The notes beneath the pieces were generated by a model. That model had not been told where the DNA came from. It saw nothing but the letters and a program-made list of their open reading frames with translations, and made no database searches. 41,607 nucleotides of DNA from Deltaproteobacteria bacterium (GTDB taxonomy: Bacteria > Myxococcota_A > UBA9160 > SZUA-336), in NCBI GenBank assembly GCA_029261925.1, contig JAJDAJ010000047.1, forward strand, positions 1 through 41,607, given 5' to 3'. The translations under genes were made by a program, and so were the position numbers. This document shows positions 1 through 8,427 of this stretch, piece after piece. Each line of letters begins with the position of its first letter. The stretch's first letter is position 1.

Positions 1-635
1 GTACCGGCCTGGACCTGGTGCCCGCGCGCGACCCCTTCGAGGCCCAGGGCGCGCGCGACGCCTGCCTCGAGGTCAGCGGGCTGCTGAAGACCTACGCCAG
101 CTCGCTGATGAAGATCGCCGGCGACGTGCGGCTGCTGGGCAGCGGTCCGCGCGCGGGCCTGGGAGAGCTGCTGCTGCCCGCCGTGCAGCCCGGCTCGTCG
201 ATCATGCCCGGCAAGGTCAACCCGGTGATCTGCGAGGCGGTGACGCTGGTCGCCGCTCAGGTGGCCGGGCTCGACGCCGCCGTCACGATCGCGGTGCAGG
301 GTGCGCAGCTGCAGCTCGCGGCCTGCGTCCCGCTGCTGGCGGCCGACCTGCTCGAGGCCACGACGCTGCTCACGGGCGCGAGCGAGACGTTCGCGCGCCG
401 CTGCATCGCCGGTCTCGAGGTCGATCGCGAGCGCTGCGCCGGCAACGTCGAGCAGAGCCTCGCCCTGGCGACTGCGCTGGCACCGGAGATCGGCTACGAG
501 CGTGCCGCGGAGATCGCCAAGGCGGCGCACGCCCGCGGTCTCAGCGTGCGCGAGGTCGCGCGCGAGCAGACGGAGCTCTCCGACGCCGAGCTCGACCGCA
601 TCCTCGACCCGCGGCGCCAGGCCGGCGATCGCTGA
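1..635 (+). CDS. aspA: Aspartase/fumarase-superfamily lyase, C-terminal part (aspartate ammonia-lyase-like)
   Basis: The gene enters from the left edge; the reading frame is open from base 3 and about 210 residues are visible. It carries the superfamily signature GSSIMPGKVNP (about bases 191-223), whose flexible loop holds the catalytic serine, preceded by SGPRAGLGE, which lines the active site. The context LPAVQPGSSIMPGKVNPVI is closer to aspartate ammonia-lyase (aspartate to fumarate plus ammonia) than to class II fumarase, but the C-terminal stretch (IGYERAAEIAKAA) also resembles fumarase C. The specificity call is therefore an inference. The enzyme family is cytoplasmic and homotetrameric. 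It is convergent with the SDR gene that ends at 654, leaving an 18-base gap. Confidence 0.75.
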   Translation, partial: TGLDLVPARDPFEAQGARDACLEVSGLLKTYASSLMKIAGDVRLLGSGPRAGLGELLLPAVQPGSSIMPGKVNPVICEAVTLVAAQVAGLDAAVTIAVQGAQLQLAACVPLLAADLLEATTLLTGASETFARRCIAGLEVDRERCAGNVEQSLALATALAPEIGYERAAEIAKAAHARGLSVREVAREQTELSDAELDRILDPRRQAGDR

Positions 636-653
636 GCGGTCGCGCCGCGGGGC

Positions 654-1604
654 TCAGGGCGTCTCGAAGGGCTCGCCCAGGAGCTGCTCGGAGAGTGTCC
701 AGAGCCGCGCCGCGGCCTGCGGATCCACCGCGTGCCCGGCGTAGCCGCCGGCTCCGGTGGCGGGCGCGGCGATCCCGCAATCCTCGAGGTAGATGCCGCC
801 CCGGCCGTCCAGCTCGGGCGCCGTCGCGGCCCAGACCTCGGTCGCCGCGCCCGCCTCGACGGACTTGCGGGCATTGCCCGCCGCCGTGGCGCTCGAGCGG
901 ATCTGCTCGGCGGACTCGCGCGTCAGGTGGCGGCCGAGATCGGTCAGGATCATGCCCGGGTGGACGCCGAAGGCACGAACGCCCCGGTCGCGCAGGCGCC
1001 GGTCGAGCTCCACCGCGAACAGCACGTTGGCGGTCTTGGCCTGGCCGTAGGCCGCCCACGGGTCGTACTCGCGGCGCTCGAAGTGCACGTCGTCGAAGAC
1101 CACCGGTGAGATCTTGTGTCCGCCCGAGCTGACCGCGACCACGCGCGCGGGCGCACCTGCGAGCAGCGCCGGCAGCAGCCGCTGCGTGAGCAGGAAGTGG
1201 CCCAGGTGGTTGGTCGCGAACTGCAGCTCCCAGCCCTCGGAGGTGCGCGCCAGCGGGCACGCCATCACGCCCGCGTTGAGGATCAGCATCTGCAGCGCGC
1301 CGTGGTCGGCGAGCCAGCCGCGTGCGAAGCGGCGCACGCTGTCGGGCGCGGAGAGCTCGAGCTCGTGCACCTCGACGCGGGCGCCGGGGTGCGCGGCGCG
1401 GATCGACGCGGCCACCTTCTCGCCGCGGGGCACGTCGCGCGCGGTCAGCGTCACCGAGGCGCCCCGGGCCGCCAGTGCGCGCGCCGCCTCGGCGCCCAGG
1501 CCCCCCGATGCGCCGGTGACGATCGCCGTCCGGCCGCCCAGGTCCAGGCCGTCGAGCACCTGGTCGGCGGTGGTCTCCGCGCCGAAGCTGCCTCGCTCCG
1601 CCAT
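654..1604 (-). CDS. SDR-family oxidoreductase (retinol dehydrogenase-like)
   Basis: A 316-residue short-chain dehydrogenase. The NAD(P)-binding motif TGASGGLG lies near residues 30-37, NAGV follows at the end of strand 4, and the catalytic YGQAK (YxxxK) is near residue 190. Length and motif spacing resemble the retinol dehydrogenase/WWOX-like group, which reduces or oxidises aldehydes, ketones and alcohols on hydrophobic substrates. Its ATG overlaps the TGA of the upstream P450 in the pentamer TGATG, so translation is probably coupled. The pair probably acts in sequence, with P450 hydroxylation followed by alcohol oxidation, though the substrate cannot be read from sequence. The N-terminus has about 20 extra residues before the fold. 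Confidence 0.88.
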   Translation of the reverse strand: MAERGSFGAETTADQVLDGLDLGGRTAIVTGASGGLGAEAARALAARGASVTLTARDVPRGEKVAASIRAAHPGARVEVHELELSAPDSVRRFARGWLADHGALQMLILNAGVMACPLARTSEGWELQFATNHLGHFLLTQRLLPALLAGAPARVVAVSSGGHKISPVVFDDVHFERREYDPWAAYGQAKTANVLFAVELDRRLRDRGVRAFGVHPGMILTDLGRHLTRESAEQIRSSATAAGNARKSVEAGAATEVWAATAPELDGRGGIYLEDCGIAAPATGAGGYAGHAVDPQAAARLWTLSEQLLGEPFETP

Positions 1605-2866
1605 CAGGCCCCCACCGCGATCCGGTAGCGCAGCGGCAGGTGCTTTAGGCCCACGACGAAGTTAGAGCGGATGTGCTCCGGCTCGCCCGCCAGCTCCACG
1701 TGCTCGAGGCGCGTGGCCAGCTCGCGGAAGAGCGCGCGCTGCGAGCGCCGCGCCAGGTTCGCTCCCAGGCAGAAGTGCTCCCCGTGCCCGAAACCGAGGT
1801 GCGGGTTGGGGTCGCGGTCGATGCGGAAGCGGAACGGCTCCTCGAAGACGTCCTCGTCGCGATTGGCGGAGGCGTAGAAGAGCAGCAGCTCCTCGCCCTC
1901 GCGGATCGCGTGGCCGGCGACCTCGACGTCGCACAGGGCCGTGCGCTTCATGTAGTTCACCGGGGTGGTCCAGCGCACGATCTCCTCGACCTCCGGCACC
2001 ACCAGGTCGGGATCGCGGCGCAGCTTCTCGAGCTCGCCGGGGTTCTCGACCAGTGCCCGCATCCCGCCCACGATCGAGTTCTTGGTCGTGTCGTGGCCGG
2101 CGGTGAAGGTGATCAGGTAGTAGCCGAAGGTCTCCATCGGACCCATCAGCTCACCGTTCACGCGGCCGTTGGCGAGCAGGCTGGCCAGATCGTCGCGCGG
2201 TGCGGCGCGGCGGTCGTCGATGATCTTGGCGAAGATCCCGTAGAGCTCCGCGCCCAGGTCGCGCATGGCCTGCTGCCGGTCCGCTGCGCGCTGCAGCTCG
2301 GGGTCGTCGGCCGCGAAGAGCTGGTTGGTCAGGCGCAGAATGTCGTCTTCCTGGTCGCGTGGCACGCCGAGGATCGTCGACAGGATGCGCAGCGGGTGGC
2401 GTGCGGCGACGTCGGTGGCGAAGTCGCACTCGCCCTCGCCGCCGGAGCTGGCGAGCCCGTCGACCAGCTCGCGCGCGGCCTGGTCGATCGCCGCGTCGAT
2501 GCGCTTCATGCCGTTGGGCGTGAACCAGGGGCTGCCGACCCTGCGAAAGTCGCGGTGCTCGGGCGGATCCATCTCGATGATGGTGCGCATCTGCGCGAGC
2601 TCACCGACGCGGCCCTCGGCGCGCTGCTCGGCGGTCAGCAGGACGATGCCAGCCGCGTTGCCGAAGGTGTCGGGGCGCCGGGAGATCTCCCGGATGTCGG
2701 CGTGGCGTGTGATGGCCCAGAAGGGCCCGAAGCCGGGAGGATCGAAGTGGTGCACGGGGTCGCTGCGGCGCAGCTGCGTCCAGGCCTCGTGGGGCTGGCC
2801 GTCGCGCTCGTAGACGACCGGGTCGATCAGCTCGCTGCCGTCACTCGGCGAAGGGGTCGGGGACAA
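1604..2866 (-). CDS. Cytochrome P450
   Basis: A 420-residue soluble bacterial P450. The I-helix oxygen-activation motif AGHDTT is present, the K-helix ExxR is EIVR, and the haem-binding loop is FGHGEHFCLG with the thiolate ligand near Cys366. There is no N-terminal membrane anchor, so it depends on separate ferredoxin and reductase partners, which are not in the window. The general look (DPVVYERDG near the N-terminus, GFGPFWAITRHADI) resembles bacterial CYPs that act on terpenes, sterols or fatty acids, but no subfamily is claimed. The start is TTG, chosen because an AGGAG lies 8 nt upstream. It is coupled to the downstream SDR by TGATG. Confidence 0.93.
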   Translation of the reverse strand: MSPTPSPSDGSELIDPVVYERDGQPHEAWTQLRRSDPVHHFDPPGFGPFWAITRHADIREISRRPDTFGNAAGIVLLTAEQRAEGRVGELAQMRTIIEMDPPEHRDFRRVGSPWFTPNGMKRIDAAIDQAARELVDGLASSGGEGECDFATDVAARHPLRILSTILGVPRDQEDDILRLTNQLFAADDPELQRAADRQQAMRDLGAELYGIFAKIIDDRRAAPRDDLASLLANGRVNGELMGPMETFGYYLITFTAGHDTTKNSIVGGMRALVENPGELEKLRRDPDLVVPEVEEIVRWTTPVNYMKRTALCDVEVAGHAIREGEELLLFYASANRDEDVFEEPFRFRIDRDPNPHLGFGHGEHFCLGANLARRSQRALFRELATRLEHVELAGEPEHIRSNFVVGLKHLPLRYRIAVGA

Positions 2867-2977
2867 GCTCGCATCTCCTCCCGGGGGGCTCCGGGCACGG
2901 ACCCAGAGATATAGCCCATGCGGACCCCGGGGGCGGGCCGTGCTCCGCGGCGCCGGTGGGAGCCGGCGGCAGGCGGC

Positions 2978-3379
2978 TCAGAACTCGTCGACCGGGACGA
3001 GCTTCACCGGCACGGTCGAGCTGCCCAGGACCCACTCGCGCACGCGATCGGCCAGGCCGTACTTCTCCCGCATCCAGGTGTCGACCTTGGCTCGCATCCG
3101 CGGGTCGTGGATCACGTTGGCCTCGAAGCGCTCGGTCTCGCCGTTGCGCTCGATCTCGACCTCCATGCCAGGGGTGATCTGACCGAGCCACTCGCTGTCC
3201 GGCGAGAGCGCGCGCAGCCAGAGCCAGCGATGCTCGTCCACGGCCCACAGCGTGGTGTAGAAGTCCTGGTACTCGATGTCACGGGTCTTGAGCACGACCA
3301 GGTCGCTGGACGCGCCCTTGCCCACGAGGATCGCGGCCAGCGCGAGCCCGAGCAGGGCGAGCTGCCCCAGGCGCTTCAC
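2978..3379 (-). CDS. Small membrane-anchored protein, possible split-barrel (nitroreductase/F420-type) fold
   Basis: A 133-residue protein of unknown function. The GTG start overlaps the stop of the upstream PilT gene (GTGA, 4 bases), so it is co-translated with the ATPase pair. Residues 4-21 form a hydrophobic segment that may be a signal anchor. The rest alternates short strands (DLVVLKTRD, RWLWLRAL, MEVEIERNGETERFEA) and ends with a helix and PVKLVPVD. That order resembles small split-barrel proteins of the deazaflavin-dependent nitroreductase type, but no cofactor motif is clear and the resemblance is weak. A pilus-related role is suggested only by operon position. Confidence 0.6.
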   Translation of the reverse strand: MKRLGQLALLGLALAAILVGKGASSDLVVLKTRDIEYQDFYTTLWAVDEHRWLWLRALSPDSEWLGQITPGMEVEIERNGETERFEANVIHDPRMRAKVDTWMREKYGLADRVREWVLGSSTVPVKLVPVDEF

Positions 3380-4449
3380 GCGCCCGGCTCCGCGTCGAGG
3401 AAGACCTCGAAGCGCTGCTTCTCGGTGGCCTTCATGTAGGCGTCGTGCGCCGAGATGCGCCCGGCGTCGAGCAGCACCTGGAGGGCGTCGTCCATCACCT
3501 GCATGCCGTCCTTCTTCCCGCCCTGGATGTACGAGGTGAGCATGGAGGTGTTGGCCTCGCGGATGATGTTGGGCAGCGCGCGCGTCTTGATCAGGATCTC
3601 GTTGGCGGCGCAGCGGCCCTTGCCGTCGGCGGTGGGCAGCAGGAGCTGGGCCACGATCGCGGTCAGCGACTCCGACAGGCTCTGCCGGATCTGCGCCTGC
3701 TCGCTCGAGGGGAAGCTGTCGATGATGCGGTCGATCGTCTTCGGGGCGCTGTTGGTGTGCAGCGTGCCGAAGACCAGCATGCCCATCTCGGCGGCGGTGA
3801 TCGCCAGCGAGATGGTCTCGTGGTCGCGCATCTCGCCGACCAGGACGACGTCGGCGTCCTGGCGAATCGCCGCGCGGAGGCCGGGCCCGAAGCCGCTGGT
3901 GTGCGTGCCGATCTCGCGGTGGGAGAACACGCACTTCTTGTTCTGGTGCACGAACTCGACCGGGTCCTCGAGCGTGAGCACGTGGCGCTCGTAGGTCCGG
4001 TTGATCTTGTCGATGATCGCGGCCAGCGTGGTGGACTTGCCCGATCCGGTGGGCCCGGTCACCACGACCAGACCCTTCTGCAGGTGGCAGAGCCTCTCGA
4101 TCGACTCGGGCAGGCTGAGCTTCTCGAGCGGGATGATCTCGGCGGGAATGATCCGGAAGACCATGCCGGCGCCATTGGACTGCACGAAGAAGTTGGCGCG
4201 GAAGCGCGCCTCCTCGCCCAGGGCGTAGGCGAAGTCGAGGTCGTTGCAGGCCTCGTATGCGTGCCACTGCTCGTCGGTCGCGATCTCGCGCCCCAGCTTG
4301 CGCACCTGCTCGTCGGAGAGCATCGACGAGCCCTCGACCGGCTGCAGCTCGCCGTGCAGGCGAATGCGCGGCTCGAGACCCGCTGAGATGTGCAGGTCGG
4401 AGCCTTCCTTGTCCTTCAGGTAGCGGAGCAGGTCGTCGATCGCGGCCAC
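3376..4449 (-). CDS. pilT: PilT-family type IV pilus retraction ATPase
   Basis: A hexameric cytoplasmic ATPase that depolymerises type IV pili for twitching motility. From the GTG at 4449 it is 357 residues, close to the usual PilT length. The start was chosen because GAGGAAG lies just upstream; an earlier GTG at 4512 would overlap the previous gene by 44 bases. Walker A GPTGSGKST is at residues 132-140, Walker B DVVLVGEMRD near 200-209, and the His box AAEMGMLVFGTLHT near 219-231, all canonical for PilT. The N-terminal PAS-like domain begins with the typical EGSDLHI. It lies 19 bases behind the paralogous ATPase gene and overlaps the small gene that follows. Confidence 0.92.
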   Translation of the reverse strand: MAAIDDLLRYLKDKEGSDLHISAGLEPRIRLHGELQPVEGSSMLSDEQVRKLGREIATDEQWHAYEACNDLDFAYALGEEARFRANFFVQSNGAGMVFRIIPAEIIPLEKLSLPESIERLCHLQKGLVVVTGPTGSGKSTTLAAIIDKINRTYERHVLTLEDPVEFVHQNKKCVFSHREIGTHTSGFGPGLRAAIRQDADVVLVGEMRDHETISLAITAAEMGMLVFGTLHTNSAPKTIDRIIDSFPSSEQAQIRQSLSESLTAIVAQLLLPTADGKGRCAANEILIKTRALPNIIREANTSMLTSYIQGGKKDGMQVMDDALQVLLDAGRISAHDAYMKATEKQRFEVFLDAEPGA

Positions 4450-4468
4450 GGCTTCCTCGTCGCCCCGG

Positions 4469-6052
4469 TCAGCCCGCGAGGGCCTTGGGGTCCTCGACGT
4501 GGCGCAGCGCATCCTCGCGCGTGACCACGCCCTGCTGCACGAGCTCGGCCAGCGAGGCGTCGAGCAGCTGCATGCCCTGGTTCTTTCCCGTCTGCAGGAG
4601 CGAACGGATCTGGATGGTCTTGTTCTCGCGGATCAGGTTGCCCACGGCGCGGTTGACCACCATCACCTCGAGTGCGGCGGCCATCCCGCTGTCGTCGGCG
4701 CGCGGGACCAGGCGCTGCGAGATCACCGCCCGCAGTGATTCCGAGATCATGGCGCGCACCTGCTCCTGCTGGTCGGGCGGGAAGGAGCCGACGATCCGGT
4801 TGACCGTGCGGATCGCGTTGTCGGTGTGCAGCGTCGCGAGCACGAAGTGACCGGTCTCGGCGGCCGTGAGCGCCAGCGAGATGGTCTCGCGGTCCCGGAG
4901 CTCCCCGATCACGATCACGTCGGGATCCTCGCGCAGGGCCGCGCGCAGGGCGCGCGAGAAGGTCTCCGTGTGGCGCCCGACGTTGCGCTGGTTGACCAGG
5001 CAGCGATTCGAGCGGTGCACGTACTCGATCGGATCCTCGATCGTCAGGATGTGCTCGGAGCGTTCCTCGTTCACGAGCCCGACCAGCGCGGCCATGGTCG
5101 ACGACTTGCCGCAGCGGGTCGGCCCGGTCACCAGGACCATGCCCTGGTGGTAGTTGGTGAACTTGGCCAGGTCGTTGGGCAGGCCCAGGTCCTCGAGCGT
5201 GGGGGGCTGCAGCGGGATCCGCCGCAGGGTGGCGTCCACGCCGCGGAGCTGCCGGTAGACGTTGGTGCGGAAGCGTCCGATGCCCTCGAGCGAGTACGAG
5301 AAGTCGACCTCGCCGTGCTCCTCGAATATCTCGCGCTCCTCGGGTGTGAGCAGGCTCAGCGCCATGGCCTCGGCCTGCTCGGGGGGCATCACCTCGCCCT
5401 GGTCGACGAGCCGGCCGTGCAGGCGGTAGCGAAGCGGCGCGCGGCTGTGCAGGTGAATGTCGCTGGCCGACTTCGCGGCGGCGTCGCGGAGCACGCGCTC
5501 CATCTCCGGCGCGCACGGGTGGCTCGCGGGTCCCCCGGCCAGCGGAACGGCGGCGGTGGCCCCCGCGAGTCCCTCGGCGGCCTCGGCGTCGGTCCCGGCA
5601 CCGAGCTCCTCGCCGTCGGCCGCGGTCATGAGCTTGGCGTCGGACTCGAGCGCCTCGAACGACGGCTCGACCACGCGCGAGAGCTGCGCCGACTCGCCGG
5701 CCACGGTGGTCGGCTCGAAGCCGGGGATCGGCGCCTCGCCGACCTCGTCGCTGGCGGTCGCCACGGACGTGGGCTCGATCGGAGGCGCCTCCGCAGCGTC
5801 GTCGGTCTCGGGAGGCCCGGCCGACTTCGCCGCGCGCTGCTTGCGCGCCCGCTCCAGAACGCTCTTCTGCAGCGCCAGCACGCGCTGCAGGCCGTCGGGC
5901 GTCAGGTAGCCCAGCTCGACCAGCACCTCGCCGATGCTCGCTGGCGACTGCATCCGCGACTGTACGGCGGTGGCCTCCGTCAGCTGCTCCATGGTGATCA
6001 GCTTCGCCGCGATCGCGACGCGTCCCAGCAGCGAGGTCTCGGCCGTACTCAT
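4469..6052 (-). CDS. PilT/PilU-like secretion ATPase with extra N-terminal MshEN-like module
   Basis: A 527-residue paralogue of PilT. Residues 1-65 form a GspE/MshE N-terminal-like module (LLGRVAIAAKLITMEQL, then IGEVLVELGYLTPDGL) of the kind that can bind cyclic-di-GMP in MshE. Residues 70-175 are an Ala/Glu/Pro-rich linker, and the ATPase core follows. The Walker A is GPTRCGKSS at 310-318; it keeps the GxxxxGKS pattern but replaces the usual GSGKST core, which is unusual in this family. Walker B (DVIVIGELRD) and the His box (TAAETGHFVLATLHT) are intact. It is probably an accessory retraction motor or a regulatory partner of the adjacent PilT. No pilin, PilB, PilC or secretin genes are nearby. 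Confidence 0.88.
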   Translation of the reverse strand: MSTAETSLLGRVAIAAKLITMEQLTEATAVQSRMQSPASIGEVLVELGYLTPDGLQRVLALQKSVLERARKQRAAKSAGPPETDDAAEAPPIEPTSVATASDEVGEAPIPGFEPTTVAGESAQLSRVVEPSFEALESDAKLMTAADGEELGAGTDAEAAEGLAGATAAVPLAGGPASHPCAPEMERVLRDAAAKSASDIHLHSRAPLRYRLHGRLVDQGEVMPPEQAEAMALSLLTPEEREIFEEHGEVDFSYSLEGIGRFRTNVYRQLRGVDATLRRIPLQPPTLEDLGLPNDLAKFTNYHQGMVLVTGPTRCGKSSTMAALVGLVNEERSEHILTIEDPIEYVHRSNRCLVNQRNVGRHTETFSRALRAALREDPDVIVIGELRDRETISLALTAAETGHFVLATLHTDNAIRTVNRIVGSFPPDQQEQVRAMISESLRAVISQRLVPRADDSGMAAALEVMVVNRAVGNLIRENKTIQIRSLLQTGKNQGMQLLDASLAELVQQGVVTREDALRHVEDPKALAG

Positions 6053-6106
6053 GCAGCGGTGCTATCGGCACCGGACCCCGGGCTGGTTGAGGCGATTTCG
6101 CCCGGG

Positions 6107-6811
6107 CTACCGGGGGCTGGCGGGCGTGACGATGTCGAGCAGCTCGACCTCGAACGTCAGGGTGGCGCCCGGCTTGATCTTGCCGGGCATGCCCTTGCGG
6201 CCGTAGGCGATCTGCGGCGGGCACACGATCCGGGCCTTCGTGCCCACGGACATCATCTGCAGCGCCTCGGTCCAGCAGCGGATCACGCCGCCGACCTCGA
6301 AGCTGGAGGGCTTGCCGCGCTCCACGGAGCTGTCGAAGACCGAGCCGTCGATCCGCGTGCCGTGGTAGTGCACCTCGACGCGGTCCGACTCGCCCGGCCG
6401 CGGCCCCTCGGCGCTGCGCAGCTCCCGGTAGATCAGCCCGGAGGCGCGCTTGACCGCGCCGTCCTCGCGTGCGGCCTGCTCCAGGTAGGCCTCGGCCTTG
6501 CGGCGCTCGCGCAGGGCGATCTCCTCGCGGCGCCGCTGGAGCAGCATCTCGGCGCGGTGTCCCCAGTGACCCAGGGAGACGCGCGGCTCGCGCCCCAGCA
6601 GGCCGTCGGCAAGCCCGGCCTGCACGCGCTCGATCTCCTCCGGCGTCAGCTCGAACTCCGCCAGCCGCTCGGCCAGCGAGAGCCCGAGGGCGTACATGAT
6701 CTTGTCCTCGCTGCTGTTCAGGTCCGGGTGCGCGCGGACGTCCGCGGCGGCGGCGGGCAGCGATGTTCCCAGCAGGGCGGCGATGAGCCAGGCGATGCGT
6801 GTGAGCTGCAT
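6107..6811 (-). CDS. Periplasmic FKBP-type peptidyl-prolyl cis-trans isomerase (Mip/FkpA-like)
   Basis: A 234-residue envelope folding catalyst. The ATG at 6811 was chosen because GGAGG lies 9 nt upstream and a clean signal peptide follows (residues 1-23, cleaved after LPAAAA). Residues 30-125 form the helical dimerisation domain typical of Mip and FkpA (YALGLSLAERLAEF and a long charged helix). The FKBP domain starts near 135 with VEVHYHGTRIDGSVFDSS and contains ARIVCPPQIAYGRKGMPGKIKPGATLTF. It isomerises Xaa-Pro bonds in exported proteins. The frame remains open upstream but without signal-sequence character. It is divergent from ilvA. Confidence 0.92.
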   Translation of the reverse strand: MQLTRIAWLIAALLGTSLPAAAADVRAHPDLNSSEDKIMYALGLSLAERLAEFELTPEEIERVQAGLADGLLGREPRVSLGHWGHRAEMLLQRRREEIALRERRKAEAYLEQAAREDGAVKRASGLIYRELRSAEGPRPGESDRVEVHYHGTRIDGSVFDSSVERGKPSSFEVGGVIRCWTEALQMMSVGTKARIVCPPQIAYGRKGMPGKIKPGATLTFEVELLDIVTPASPR

Positions 6812-6865
6812 TCTCGAGGACCTCCGGAGGCGCGTGATGCCGTCGGTCCTTAGATCGTCGCGCGC

Positions 6866-6871
6866 TAGACT
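6866..6871 (+). promoter_or_regulatory. Possible -10 element of ilvA
   Basis: TAGACT lies 22 nt before the TTG start of ilvA and leaves room for a short leader with the GGGAG ribosome binding site. No good -35 hexamer is visible 16-18 bases upstream. It is called because the same TANNNT type recurs at many gene starts in this window. Confidence 0.35.
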
Positions 6872-6893
6872 CAATTGAACCCCGGGAGACCCC

Positions 6894-8405
6894 TTGGCGG
6901 AGCAGTACATCGAGCGAATCCTGCGCGCGCAGGTCTACGACGTGGCCCGGGAGACGCCGCTCGAGGACGCCCCCCGCCTGTCGAAGCGCGTGGGCAGCCG
7001 CGTCCTGCTCAAGCGCGAGGACCTCCAGCCGGTCTTCTCGTTCAAGCTGCGCGGCGCCTACAACCGGATCGCGCGCCTGGACGGCGAGGCCGCGCAACGC
7101 GGGGTGATCGCCGCCTCGGCCGGCAACCACGCGCAGGGCGTCGCGCTGGCGGCAGGCCGGCGCGGCCTGAAGGCATTGATCGTGATGCCGACCACCACCC
7201 CCGAGATCAAGGTCGAGTCGGTGCGCGAGCTGGGCGCCGAGGTCGTGCTGTACGGCGACTCCTACGACGAGGCCTACGCCCACTCGGTCGAGATCGCCGA
7301 CCGGACCCGCATGACGTACGTGCACCCCTACGACGATCCGGATGTGATCGCGGGGCAGGGCACGATCGCCGTCGAGATCCTGCGCCAGCACGCCGGGCCG
7401 CTCGACGCCATCTTCGTGCCCGTGGGCGGCGGAGGGCTGGCCGCCGGGATGGCGGTGTACCTGAAGTTCCTGCGCCCGGAGGTGCGCCTGATCGCGGTCG
7501 AGCCCAGCGGTGCCGCCTGCCTCGATGCCGCGATGCGCGCCGGGCGACCGGTCCCGCTCGACGAGGTGGACCTGTTCGCCGATGGCGCGGCGGTGCGCGA
7601 GGTCGGCGCCGAGGCGTTCCGGCTGTTGCGCGACCGCATCGACGACGTGATCACCGTCAGCACCGACGAGATCTGCGCGGCGATCCTCGACATCTTCCAG
7701 GACACACGCAGCATCGCCGAGCCCGCGGGGGCGCTGGCGGTCGCCGGTCTCAAGCGCCACGCGGAGCGGAGCGGGGAGGCCGGCCGCACCTGGGTCGCGC
7801 TGCTCAGCGGCGCGAACATCGGCTTCCACCGCCTGCGCCATATCTCCGAGCGCGCCGAGCTCGGCGAGCAGCGCGAGGCCATCTTCGCCGCGACGATCCC
7901 GGAGCGGCCCGGCAGCTTCCGGCGCTTCTGCGAGGCCATCGGGGATCGATCCATCACGGAGTTCAACTACCGTTACTCCGAAGGCGACGCGGCTCACGTC
8001 TTCCTGGGCGTGCAGCTCTCGCGCCCCGAGGAGCGCGTGGCGGTGATGGCCGCGATCGAGGCCGCGGGCTACGGCGTGGTGGACCTGACCGAGAACGAGC
8101 TCGCCAAGATCCACACGCGGCACCTCGTGGGCGGACGCGCCGTCGTTGGCGGCGACGAGCGGGTGTATCGCTTCGACTTCCCCGAGCGGCCCGGTGCGCT
8201 GGGGCGCTTCCTGGACCGCCTGCCGGCGGACCTGAACATCACGCTCTTCCACTACCGCAACCACGGCGCCGCCGTGGGCCGGGTGCTGGCGGGGCTGCAG
8301 CACGTGGGCGGCGACCCCGCCCGGATCCAGGCCTTCCTCGACGAGCTGGGCTACTCGTACCGCGACGAGACCGAGAACCCCGCCTACCGGATCTTCCTGG
8401 CCTGA
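6894..8405 (+). CDS. ilvA: Threonine ammonia-lyase (threonine deaminase), biosynthetic
   Basis: A 503-residue PLP enzyme that converts threonine to 2-oxobutanoate, the first committed step of isoleucine synthesis. The PLP lysine is in SFKLRGAY (Lys51), and the phosphate-binding glycine loop is PVGGGGLAAG. From about residue 330 there are two consecutive ACT-like repeats (RPGSFRRFCEAIG and RPGALGRFLDRL), which bind the regulators isoleucine and valine. The 503-residue length and both ACT modules indicate the allosteric biosynthetic form rather than the short catabolic TdcB. The start is a TTG preceded by GGGAG. A TAGACT hexamer 22 nt upstream of the start could be the -10 element. Confidence 0.94.
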   Translation: MAEQYIERILRAQVYDVARETPLEDAPRLSKRVGSRVLLKREDLQPVFSFKLRGAYNRIARLDGEAAQRGVIAASAGNHAQGVALAAGRRGLKALIVMPTTTPEIKVESVRELGAEVVLYGDSYDEAYAHSVEIADRTRMTYVHPYDDPDVIAGQGTIAVEILRQHAGPLDAIFVPVGGGGLAAGMAVYLKFLRPEVRLIAVEPSGAACLDAAMRAGRPVPLDEVDLFADGAAVREVGAEAFRLLRDRIDDVITVSTDEICAAILDIFQDTRSIAEPAGALAVAGLKRHAERSGEAGRTWVALLSGANIGFHRLRHISERAELGEQREAIFAATIPERPGSFRRFCEAIGDRSITEFNYRYSEGDAAHVFLGVQLSRPEERVAVMAAIEAAGYGVVDLTENELAKIHTRHLVGGRAVVGGDERVYRFDFPERPGALGRFLDRLPADLNITLFHYRNHGAAVGRVLAGLQHVGGDPARIQAFLDELGYSYRDETENPAYRIFLA

Positions 8406-8427
8406 GCGGCCCGTCCCGGGGCGCGCC

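Noticed and set aside
4450..4512. Upstream GTG start for pilT
   Set aside because: It adds about 21 Arg/Ser-rich residues that overlap the previous gene; the GTG at 4449 has GAGGAAG and gives the normal PilT length.
4416..8303. A 1295-codon open frame on the minus strand and similar very long frames (for example 36766-40533 on the plus strand)
   Set aside because: They run across several well-supported genes, have Arg/Ala/Pro-rich low-information translations, and are expected by-products of high G+C sequence with few stops.
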